Made by a program: the position numbers and the translations under genes. A DNA stretch of 64,000 nucleotides. Origin: Marasmius tenuissimus. Taxonomy: Eukaryota > Basidiomycota > Agaricomycetes > Agaricales > Marasmiaceae. Of the stretch, positions 45,115 through 55,669 are shown in pieces. Positions within the stretch are counted from its first letter, which is position 1. Each line of letters begins with the position of its first letter. The stretch is taken from positions 372,001-436,000 of the forward strand of contig JAQOTA010000022.1 of NCBI GenBank assembly GCA_029532415.1, read 5' to 3'. Below the pieces are notes generated by a model, which worked only from the letters and a program-made list of their open reading frames with translations, searched no databases and was not told the DNA's origin.

Positions 45115-48100
45115 ATGGCCGACGACTACCCAAGCCTCCTCCGTACGTTCGTCTTAATGTAGATTCTTCTGAATACGAACTCATGGGTCTGGATACAGGT
45201 TCGGAGGAGATGAGCTTGGTGCAACTTTTTGTACCCACAGAAGTTGCTCACGATACTGTCGCAGAGCTCGGAGAGCTAGGAAACGTACAATTCAAGGATG
45301 TGTGTTGATTCCAATTCATACCAGTGGGATGTTGCTTCTTACCCTCAAGCCCGCAGCTCAATCCCACCGTCAACCCCTTCCAACGTTCCTTTGTCGGAGA
45401 GATTCGCAGAATTGATGAGATGGCTAGAAGAGTGCGATTCTTCTCGACTCAAATCGCTCAAGAGAAGGATGTCGTCCCCATTCGACCCCTTTACGATTCT
45501 GCACCTCTCATCACGGTTGGGCCTCGCGCAGCTCAAACAATGGATGAACTGGATGTGACGCTTGCAGAGCACGAGCAGAGGCTCACGAAGATGAACGAAA
45601 GCTACCAGAAGCTCAGCGAGAGGACCCGAGAACTTGTTGAGGCTCGTCATGTCCTACGTGAAACTGCTGTCTTCTTCGATAGAGTGAGTGGTATATGCAT
45701 GATTTGCTCTCATAGGACTGTTCTCATCCGTTGCTCAGGCTCAAGGTCAACAACCCGATATCCGAAACTCATTCGATGACAGTTCGGCCCCCCTGCTGCA
45801 GCATGAGGACCGTGAAAACCAGTATTCTACGTCGAGCGTTCAATTTGACTTGGAGTAAGATTTTTTTCTTGTCGCAGTTGTATGGCTTATTCAAGCTGAC
45901 CTTCTCACCAGGTTTGTTGCTGGTGTTATCGACCGTGCCCGAATTCCCACTTTCGAGCGTGTCCTCTGGCGTGTCCTTCGTGGAAACCTTTACATGAATC
46001 ATACCGACATCGTCGAGCCATTTGTGGATCCTGTTACTGGCTCTGAAACCCGCAAAAATGTTTTCATTATTTTTGCGCACGGTGACGCTCTCCTTGCGAA
46101 GATTCGCAAAGTGTCTGAATCGATGGGTGCTACTTTGTACCCCATTGATGCCAACGCCGACAAGCGTTCCGACTCTCTTCGCGAAGTCAGTGGCCGTCTG
46201 GAGGATCTACAGACCGTGCTGTACAACACCGGATTGAACAGACGTACCGAGCTCGTCAAGGTCGGAGAAAGTTTGAGGAGCTGGCAGGATGTTGTCAGGA
46301 AGGAGAAGATGATCTACGAGACACTCAACCTATTCAACTACGATGTCAGGCGAAAGACACTTATTGCGGAAGGCTGGGTTCCTTCCAGGGATATTACCAC
46401 GATCCAGTTGGCCCTTCGCCACGCCACAGTCAGTTTCTCACCCTTCGATCTATTGCTGTTTGACCTAAAACTTGCCCCGTTTTCCAGGAAGAGTCCGGGA
46501 CCAGCGTACCTCCGATCTTGCATGAGCTTCGCACCCACAAGACCCCTCCCACGTTCAACAGAACCAACAAGTTTACTGAGGGTTTCCAGACAATCATGGA
46601 CAGCTACGGTATCGCTCGTTATCAGGAGATCAACCCAGGATTGTTTGCAATCATCACTTTCCCGTTCTTGTTCTCCGTCATGTTCGGTGATATTGGCCAC
46701 GGTTTCATTATCCTCTTCTTTGCGTTGTACATGATCATGGCCGAACGTAAACTCGCGAAACAAGATCTCGGAGAGGTAAGTCTCATCTCGCTTTGTGTTG
46801 ATCGAGGATACTCATAAATCCGGACCCGTTCACCCCAGATCATTGGTCAGTTCTTCTAGTAAGCACATCTTTTGTTGACTCTCGGTGCCCGGTCTGATCA
46901 ACACGCGCAGTGGGCGTTACATCATTCTCCTAATGGGTGCATTCTCCATTTACTCTGGATTCTTGTACAACGACATCTTCTCCAAGACGTTGACTCTGGG
47001 CAGGAGTGGATGGAACTTCCGTGAACAGGGCGACAAGTTGATCGGTGAACCCAATGGACATGTCTATTCCTTCGGTATGGACCACGGCTGGTTTGGCGCC
47101 GACAACCGTCTCGTGTTCTTGAACTCGTACAAGATGAAGATGTCTGTCGTATTGGGTGTCATTCACGTATGTTTCCGTCTTCTTGAGTACACCTCCTGTG
47201 CACTCACACAAAAACATAGATGACATTCGCCCTTTGTCTACAAGTCCCTAACCACATTAAGCTGAAGCGTCGGTTGGACATCTATACCAACTTCATTCCT
47301 CAGATGGTTTTCCTTCAATCTATCTTTGGATACCTGGTGGTGTGCATCCTGTACAAATGGTCGGTTGATTGGAGTAAATCCGCCACCGAGCCACCTTCCC
47401 TGTTGAACATGCTTATCGGCATGTTCCTCACCCCCGGAAAGGTTGACCCGGCTCTCCAGCTGTATCGCGGCCAAGGCTTTGTCCAACTCGTGTTGTTGCT
47501 GTTGGCGGCGTGCTGTGTTCCCATTCTGTTGATCGCGAAACCGTATTTCATTTGGAAGGAAATGAAACAGATCCAGGGTCAGGGATATGTCAGCATCGGA
47601 CAGGGTGAAGCTCCTAGGAACAGTAGTGACGAACACATGGAGGGAGAGGAAGAAGGCAATGGACGTGCGATTGCAGAGGACGCCGATGAGGAGCATGTAC
47701 GTTTTCCTTCCCGTGTTGTGGAAACTCCTGGCCTTTCTGACTTTTAATTTTCCTTCTTTGTGTCATAGGAACACCACGATTTCGGTGAAGTGGTGATCCA
47801 CCAAATTATCCATACGATCGAATTCTGTCTCGGATGTATCTCGCATACGGCTTCGTATCTGCGATTGTGGGCATTGTCTCTGGCACACGCGCAATTGTCA
47901 GAGGTCTTGTGGGAGATGACCATTGGGGAAGACCCGATGCCTTCTGGTATCTTAGGATGGATTGGTTTGATCCTTATTGGCCTGTTTTGGTTTGCTGGCA
48001 CGGTGGCTGTCCTGTGTATCATGGAGGTAAGCATATATTCCAGCTGTCCTTCCTATCGATGGCTTCTTCGCCCCGCTTTCTGGACGGGAGTCATGATCCA

Positions 48101-48393
48101 TGTGTTTTCGTGTTGTCGATTTTTTTTTTCTTCTCCCCCGCTCGAATCATGATGCCGATCGCTAAATTTTCATGCTATCCAGGGTTTATCCGCATTCCTC
48201 CATGCACTTCGGCTTCACTGGGTAGAAGGGAACAGCAAGCACTTTGAAGGCGGTGGATATGTACGTGATTCATTCAGTCCCAACTCTCTTATCGAACGTG
48301 TGCTGTGCGGGTTCTGATAAGGTTCCTTCATCTTTTTTTTTCTAGCAATTCACTCCGCTCACTTTCGCCAACCCGGAGGCTAATAAGGAATGA
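45115..48393 (+). CDS. VPH1: V-type ATPase subunit a
   Basis: About 840 residues. Exon 1 is only 28 nt (45115-45142, MADDYPSLL); exon 2 is 45199-45299 and exon 3 starts at 45357. The cytosolic N-terminal arm starts [20 protein letters not shown] and includes [18 protein letters not shown], a coiled coil and the [13 protein letters not shown] region. The membrane part starts near [20 protein letters not shown]. The essential proton-channel arginine is in [19 protein letters not shown], followed by [21 protein letters not shown] and the terminal [15 protein letters not shown]. It forms the proton half-channels of the V0 sector that acidifies vacuole or Golgi. All signature residues are intact; this looks like the single housekeeping copy. 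Confidence 0.95.
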
Positions 48394-49054
48394 AATGAAG
48401 TCACGTAGTAGTAGCGAACGGACGACCCTCATTTGTTTTCTCGATATCGTGTTGTTACATACAGCTTAGGCCTGCTCAGGCTCGCCAAGTTGCGTTTTTA
48501 GTTACGTTTCTGGGGTAATGTCAAGTTTGTTGTCCCCCGCAGTTCCCGATTGAAGGCCGGACGGAGTCAATCAAACGATTACATTTAGCCTAATTTGGTT
48601 AGCAATCGGTCTGGACGGCAGCTGGACGGAGCTCAGGCCTGTGCAGGCCTGGCGACCGGCTCGGCGCTTTCTAAGTGGCGTATTTTCAGACTCCGAACCG
48701 TCCACCAATAAATTGCGCGGGATATCTCAGTTTCGCACATTCTTTTTTTTTCTCCCTCGCTCTCCATAGAGGTAAGCCATTGTCTCCCCCCATCGTTCTC
48801 GTCGTCGTCACAGACGATGAGCTCGCCTTCTTTCGCGTCGTCGATTACAATGCTGATCACCTTTCCTTTCAGGCAACTTCGCCAGTAGACTTAGAGCGTT
48901 TCTTTTGTCCTTGTCCTTTGTCTGCCTTCACGTCTTAATAGACAAATCTTTAGACCTACTCTACGCCGTTTGCAAAGGTACGTCGTCGACAATCTTCGCC
49001 GTTTGACAACTCTTCTCATTGTTGCTTGTCTTCAGTCTAGATATATCTTTAGAA
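48394..49054 (+). promoter_or_regulatory. Promoter and spliced 5' UTR of eEF3
   Basis: A pyrimidine-rich stretch at about 48740-48770 is followed by two likely 5'-UTR introns: GTAAGCC near 48773 to a TTTCAG near 48872, and GTACGTCG at 48978 to TCTTCAG at 49035, 19 bp before the ATG. CT-rich leaders with UTR introns are usual for highly expressed translation genes. The splice sites are inferred from consensus only. Confidence 0.45.
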
Positions 49055-52000
49055 ATGCCTGCTGCAACTGCCACCGCCAACACTGCTATTCCTTCTGCCG
49101 CTTCCTTAAAAGCTGCTGCCAACCCTGTCGCCGTCGAAGGCCAGGTTGACATCTCAGCACTCTTCGCCGCCGACAAGGCTTCTCGTGGCTCGGCCGCTCA
49201 GCACCTTGCTGCCGTCGCCCAAAAGGAGGGTCCCTCTGCTCTGCAATCGTCCGCCTTCGGCGATGCGGTTGTCAAGGCGCTCGCTGACAAAAAATCGCCC
49301 GCCGCCCGTGAGGGTGCTGCTGAGGCTGTCGGTACCATTGCCAAATCTGGTGCTGTCAAGGCCCTCGAGCCCACCTTCATCAACTCTGGCATTTACGCTG
49401 CCCTCCTCGAAACCTTCGCCGACAAGATGCCTGCTGTCAGGACAGCAGCTGTTGAGGCCGTCAGGGAATACACCGCTGCCATGAACCCCTGGGGCACCGC
49501 CCTCATCCTTCCCAACCTTCTTCACGAACTCAAAACCGCCGGCAAATGGCAGATCAAGACTGGTGCTCTCACCATCCTCAACCAGTTGGTCAAGAGCGCC
49601 CCTCTCCAGACTGCCCGTCTCATGCCCGACATCATCCCCGTTCTCTCCGAAGTCATTTGGGACACGAAAGCCGACGTGAAGAAGGCTGCACGTGAATCGC
49701 TCACAAAGGTCACCGCTCTGGTGTCCAACAAGGACATAGAACGCTTTATTCCTGCTCTTATCAAAGCTCTTATTAATCCCGTCGAGGAGGTGCCAAACAC
49801 CATTGCCCTTCTCGCGGCTACCACATTCGTTTCTGAAGTAGATTCGCCCACCTTGTCTCTCATGGTTCCCCTTCTTTCCCGTGGTCTCAACGAGAAGCCT
49901 ACTGCCATCAAGCGTAAGGTTGCTGTGTAAGTGTCATCGCCTTTTTATCAATTGAGAACCCGAGCTTATTTGCTTTATTTTTAGCATCATCGACAACATG
50001 TCCAAGCTCGTCGACAATGCGGCTACTGTCCGTCCCTTCATTCCCAAGCTTCTGCCCGGCTTGATCAAGGTCGAGACTACCATCGGTGACCCCGAGGCCC
50101 GTGGCGTCGTCGGAAAGGCCATCGCCACTCTCCGTCAAGTTGGAGAGGTTCCTACTGGTGACGGATCTGACCTTCCTCCTGTCAAATTCGCCGAGGTCTC
50201 TCAGCTCACCGGCAGCCTCGCTGCTGTGTACAAGAAGCTTGGCGGCAGCATCGACACCTCCAACGTTGCCGCTGTCTACGCCGCTGCTCTCGCCACCAAC
50301 CTCGTCAACGTCAAGAACTTCGACGTTCCTGAGTGGGACACCATCGCTCCTTTCCTCGCCTTCGTTACCTCCACCCCCGAGCCCATCTCTGTCTGCCGCG
50401 AGTGGGTTGTCCGCTCTGCCACCGCTGACATCGATGATGGCGAGGTTCCCGACGATGAGGAGGAAGGTGAAGACCTTTGCAACTGTCAATTCTCGTTGGC
50501 CTACGGTGCCAAGATCCTGTTGAACACCGCTACCCTCCGTCTCAAGCGTGGCCACCGCTACGGTCTCTGCGGTAAGAACGGTACCGGTAAATCCACCCTC
50601 ATGCGTGCGATCACCAATGGGTAAGCATACATCATAATTTTCCACAATCAACTGACTGACTGGATCGTTTTACAGACAAGTCGAAGGTTTCCCGTCCCCC
50701 GACGAAGTCAGGACCTTCTACGTCGAGCACGATATCGATGGAAGCGAGGAAGACACTTCTGTCCTCGAGTTCATCCTCAGCGACAAGCGTATCATCGCCA
50801 CTGAGACTGAGATCATCGAGGCCCTCACTTCCGTCGGTTTCAACGATGAGCGCCAGAAGCAGGCTATCGGCAGTCTTTCCGGTGGTTGGAAGATGAAGCT
50901 CGCCCTCGCCAGGGCCATGCTCTTCAAGGCTGACATCTTGCTACTCGATGAGCCTACTAACCATTTGGATGTTGTCAACGTTGCCTGGTTGGAGGGTTAC
51001 CTTACCAGCCTCAAGACCTGCACTTCCAGTATGTATCTGCTTATCGCTAGTTTTGATGACCGCGCTGACCATCTTCTTCAGTCATCGTCTCGCACGACTC
51101 TGGCTTCTTGAACAACACCATCACCGATGTCCTCCATCTTAACCGCTTCAAGCTCAAGAGATACCGCGGTAACCTCGAAGCCTTCGTCAAGGTCGTCCCT
51201 GAGGCCAAGACTTATTACTCACTCGAGGCTCTTGAGGACTACAAGTTCAAGCTCCCCGATCCCCCTCTCCTTGAGGGTGTCAAGACCAAGGAGAAGAGTT
51301 TGTTGAAGATGTGAGTTTGGCTCTAACTTTGCTTTCACAAAGCTTACTAACGACATTCTGTCACTCAGGCGCAAGGTCGGCTTCCAGTACCCCACTCAGG
51401 CTGTTCAGCAGCTCTACGACATCACCCTCCAAGTCTCCCTCTCTTCTCGTGTCGCTGTCCTCGGTCCCAACGGTTCCGGAAAGTCTACCCTCGTCAAGCT
51501 CCTCATCGGTGACATGGAACCCAACAAGGGTGGTGAGATCTGGAAGCACCCCAACTTGGTCATCGGTTACGTTGCCCAGCACGCTTTCCACCATATTGAT
51601 CACCATCTCGACAAGACTCCTCTCGAGTACATGCTCTGGCGTTACCAGACCGGTGAAGACATGGAGGAGATGACCAAGGCCAACCGCCAGATCACCGAGG
51701 AAGAGGCTCAGAAGATGAAGGAGGGTGCTCTCGTCATCGTTGAGGGCCAGAAGCGTCTCATCGACGAGATCATCTCCCGTAAGAAGCTCAAGCAGTCTTA
51801 CGAGTACGAGGTTTCCTTCAAGGCCCTCAGCTCCTCTGAGAACATCTGGATGCCCCGTGACGAGCTCGTCAAGCGTGGATTCGAGAAGGTCCGTCCACTC
51901 TACTTATCATTGTCGTAGCTCGCCGCTTACGCCTTTTCCAATCTACAGAAAGTTGTCGAAGTCGATACCCGTGAGGCCCAGCGTCTCGGTCTCCTTCGTC

Positions 52001-52577
52001 CTCTCGTTCGTCGTGAGATCGAGAAGCACTTCGCCGACTTCGGTCTCGAGCCTGAGTTTGTCTCCCACAACACCATGAGGGGTCTCTCCGGAGGACAGAA
52101 GGTCAAGATTGTCCTTGGTGCTGCCACCTGGCGTCGTCCTCACGTCATCTGCTTGGATGAGCCTACTAGTGAGTCAATCTCCTTGCTCTTCCTATTTACA
52201 CATCTAACTAGTTTCTCCCTATAGACTACCTCGACCGTGAATCCCTCGCCGCTCTCATTTCCGCCCTCAAGGTCTTCGAGGGAGGTGTCCTCATCATTAC
52301 CCACAACAGGGACTTCTCCGAGTCCATCTGTTCAGAAGTCTGGGCTATGCGTGACGGACGTCTCGAGGCTTCCGGCCACAACTGGGTTGAGGGTCAAGGA
52401 TCTGGACCTCGCATTGACAAGAAGGATGGCGAGGACGATGACCAATACGATGCCATGGGCAACAAGATTGACAACAAGAAGGCGAAGAAGCTCACTTCGT
52501 CTGAGGCACGTAAATTGAAGAAGGAGAGGATGGCCAGGAAGAAGAGAGGTGAAGAGGTCACTGACGATGAGCTCTAA
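49055..52577 (+). CDS. TEF3: Translation elongation factor 3 (ABC-F ATPase)
   Basis: Seven exons: 49055-49926, 49985-50620, 50676-51028, 51082-51310, 51369-51888, 51949-52168, 52225-52577; 1060 residues, the normal length. An N-terminal HEAT-repeat domain (e.g. [20 protein letters not shown]) is followed by two ATP-binding cassettes. Cassette 1 has Walker [10 protein letters not shown], signature [14 protein letters not shown] and Walker [14 protein letters not shown]. Cassette 2 has [24 protein letters not shown] and [12 protein letters not shown]. The C terminus is a Lys-rich ribosome-binding tail. The fungus-specific factor helps tRNA release from the ribosomal E site. Codon choice is strongly biased (many CTC, GTC, AAG), as expected for a highly expressed gene. 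Confidence 0.97.
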
Positions 52578-54495
52578 GCGTTCGGTTGGAGCTTATTTTC
52601 TTTGGGTTTTCCTTCTTCCTCATTGATACCACTCTTCCGCCTTTTCTTCGTTGCTATCGTCTCCTACTTGCTGCCTGTTTGTGTGTAATCTATTGTAACG
52701 TTCACGATTTCTTCTATTATACTTTGTTTGTTTCTTCCAATGGCGTGTTCTGAACTGTTTGAATGCGAAGCATGAGCTTACCGATAAAGTGGCTTGGAGG
52801 GGTCCGGAAAGCGGCGGGAGTAGCTTGAGTTCAACCACCATGTCCCGACGAAACAGGGTTGCGCGAAATCCCGTCGCACTCAAAGTGGGTCTTCCTTTGT
52901 CACCAATTGCTGTTGACCAACTTAAATTATATTATTCACTCCGTGATGTCAATAATTGCCACGTCAACAAGACGGGCTGGAATTCGAGGCAAGCTACAGT
53001 TTCCGATCGAAAACTGAACAGAACTGACCTCGAAGTTTGTCGAGGTTTCGACGTGATTGGGATGATCTTCTGCGCGATCCCCGTTCCACCGTCGCAGCTC
53101 AGCAAAGGTTCTCAATCCCAATGATCACGGCCTTTTGATGGGTATTTTCCTGTGGGCTGTATGCGTCTGATTGTGGCGAGATACAAGTCTCGAAACCGCG
53201 GGTGAACATCACCTTCTTTATTCCATTTGTACGTGTTCTCGTTTTTGCTTCAATGCTTGGGTGCGGTGATAACCCACGACCATCAGAAAGGCTGCCGACT
53301 TCTTGGATCGAGCTACCGGCGATATCCTTGTTCGTTCCCTCTTCATCAATTGTTGGTTTCAACCAACCCCCCGCTTCATCAGTCTGGAAAAGGCAATCTC
53401 TGCTTGTCGTTGTTGACAATCCCATCGTATCAAGTGCGTATATCCGCTCCTCGAAGATAGCTGAGACTGAACTCCTCGGAGACAATAAATCCACCGTTGA
53501 CTCGCTGGTTCAATGCTAGGACAGAATCTCGCAAAGGCCAGGCTGGTTTTGCCCTCTTGGTGGATGTGGGTTTCGATAGGCGTTTGTTCGTGAGGCCAGC
53601 CAAGCTTAGAGTCTAGGATCTCAGAGTACTTATCACTGTTTCCGACTAGGCCAGGGTGAGAGCATCCAGACCTTCATTTAATCGCAACTCTATCACGCCC
53701 GACTCTCCGTCTACCTGAGGCTTCAGCCTCCCGCTGCCCCAGCTGACCCGCCTGACCTCTACTACGGTGGGGCCTTGGGCTTCATATCGTGGAGTCTATC
53801 GGACAGCTCTCCTATTTTCAGCATCGACTCCACCGACAGCACCTCTGGGATTCGTCTAAGTAGGGCATGGTCCGATTCGGAGCATGGGAACATATTCGGA
53901 GCTTAATAGGTATGTTTTAGTTCAACTTTGACCGTTCCGTACGTCTTAATTCACGCTGCTAGTGGCTACATTTACTCAGAGACCGCACACAACCCTACTG
54001 AGGTCGCTTCTCCACCCCCATACCGCCTGAAACGTGTAGTTTTCCCTCCCCACCTGTTGATCGCCGCAATTCAAATGCCTGGTCATGCGCAACAGTGTTC
54101 AGTCTTGTACGCGAACGTGCAACTGCTGCTACTGCGTATATCCGATCATGCAGGAAAATATCCTTGGAAAAGGGAGGATTGCAGCCTGGGGACTAGGGCT
54201 CCTTTCAAAATCAGAACAGGGAGCAGACCCGGAAAGCAGTCGATTAAAGATTTGTCCTGAAAATCACGCTCCAATTACCTGAATTTTGATTAAGCCGGCA
54301 GTTTTGACATAGGTCCGGAGTTCCGTTTTCATCTCGCCCATCTAGCCGCGTCGATTTGATTCTGGACATGGATGCGGAAATAAGGACGGCCTTACGGAGT
54401 ATAAAAGTTCATTGACTCGTTTACCTCCTCTTCTCGCCTCACGCCCTCCATTCTCGAGTTCCTCCATATCCCTCACATAGGTTCCTTCCTTCGCC
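52578..54495. other. Intergenic, no gene recognised
   Basis: About 1.9 kb. Two overlapping frames at 53099-53519, one on each strand, are open for more than 100 codons, but neither has family features. The plus one (MNITFFIPFVRVLVFA) begins with a hydrophobic stretch. The end of the region holds the promoter of the lipoyl protein. Confidence 0.4.
54400..54407 (+). promoter_or_regulatory. TATA box of lipoyl-domain gene
   Basis: TATAAAAG, about 90 nt before the ATG at 54496; an intact core promoter suggests the short gene is transcribed. Confidence 0.55.
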
Positions 54496-55155
54496 ATGCC
54501 TATGCTCGAAGCTGTCCGCTGCTCCTCTCCGTCTCGAATGGCCTCTACTACTCTGGGATCCCTTTCCCGTGTCTCGCGCGCTCGTGCTCACCCACAAAGA
54601 CGATGTATGTGAGCGCATATCATGTCTTCCTCACGTCGAGCTCACGGTCGATCCCACGTAGCGTTCCATGGAAGTCGGCCGACGAACATGATATTGATGC
54701 CGGCCATCTCTCCGCTAATGACTCAAGGAACAGTAACGAGGTGGAGATTGAAGGAGGGTGAATCGTTTTCGGCAGGAGATGTCCTGTTGCAAATTGTACG
54801 TGCCATTGCTATTCGTCCCCGCCCACGCCGCTCACTGACCGGTGGCTCTTACAGGAATCGGGTTTCACATCGTTTGACGTGTGTGCAGAGTTGCCAGGAG
54901 TCCTTGGGAAGATATTGGTATGTCGACGGACTTTACCCGCAAGGCATCTGTCCTGATCTGTACACCCTGACAGTCACCGGATGGGAGTACCTGTGTGCCA
55001 GTGGAGCAAGTTATCGCGCTCGTTGCAAGAGACCGAGACGAGTTTGCACGCAATCAATTCGTTCCAACACCCTCCCGGTGACTTTCATCAGCATCATGTC
55101 GCCCTACATCCATCCCGCTGTTCTCTAAAGAGGCGGTGGGATTACCATCAATTGA
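54496..55155 (+). CDS. Short mitochondrial lipoyl-domain protein without lipoyl lysine
   Basis: Five exons: 54496-54604, 54662-54795, 54855-54917, 54974-55077, 55131-55155; 144 residues. Residues 1-42 are rich in Arg/Ser and look like a mitochondrial presequence ending RRSFHGS. The rest is a biotinyl/lipoyl domain as in the E2 or protein X subunits of pyruvate dehydrogenase: LMPAISPLMTQGTVTRWRLK, EGESFSAGDVLLQI, VLGKIL, CVPVEQVIALVA. The motif that carries the lipoylated lysine (ETDKA in the family) reads ESGFT, with Phe for Lys (codon 54864-54866). The protein stops soon after the domain: no E3/E1-binding or catalytic part. It may be a decoy or structural subunit, or a decaying copy. The last exon is the least certain. 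Confidence 0.78.
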
Positions 55156-55669
55156 TACCCTCAGTTCGATTTCACGAAAATTCACTAGATGTCCTGGACA
55201 TAGTGGTTCGCTCTGTTCTCTCCAATTCCGCGGGACGGGTCTGTCCAAATCCGCTGTACAACCAAAAGCTTTGTTTCTAATCTTGTATATTACTGTATCT
55301 TTGATTGTTTTAGGTGTACTTGCTTTGCAAAATAAATTTATTGCCCCAGATTTCCCCAATATGCTGTGCGAGTACATAGGAGGATGGCGATGAGGGCGTC
55401 TATTTCAAGCTTAATCGTAACGTAAGCGCTGTCGAGCCTTTCATAAAACCAGTGTCCGCACTTCACCTTGTCAAGGACCTCAATCACAATCACAGTGCCC
55501 TCAACACTAGAATGTTCTCACAAGAAGCAAAAGTATTCGGATCCGGAAATTGCAGTCGCGGACTTGCTCAATTTTGGGTGCTGTGCGTGTCCTAGTGACT
55601 GCGTCAGCAGTTATAAAAGAACTGACTTCACAGTTACGATGAAGTCTTAGTTTCCCATCCTAACTCACG
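55156..55669. other. Intergenic, no gene seen
   Basis: Downstream of the lipoyl gene. A plus-strand frame ending at 55393 contains a hydrophobic run but no domain. No E2 catalytic or E1/E3-binding sequence follows, which supports the short lipoyl model. Confidence 0.45.

Noticed and set aside
53099..53519. Overlapping frames on both strands (131 codons minus, 105 codons plus)
   Set aside because: Neither has a recognised domain; the minus one lacks an ATG at its start, and two coding strands overlapping fully are unlikely.
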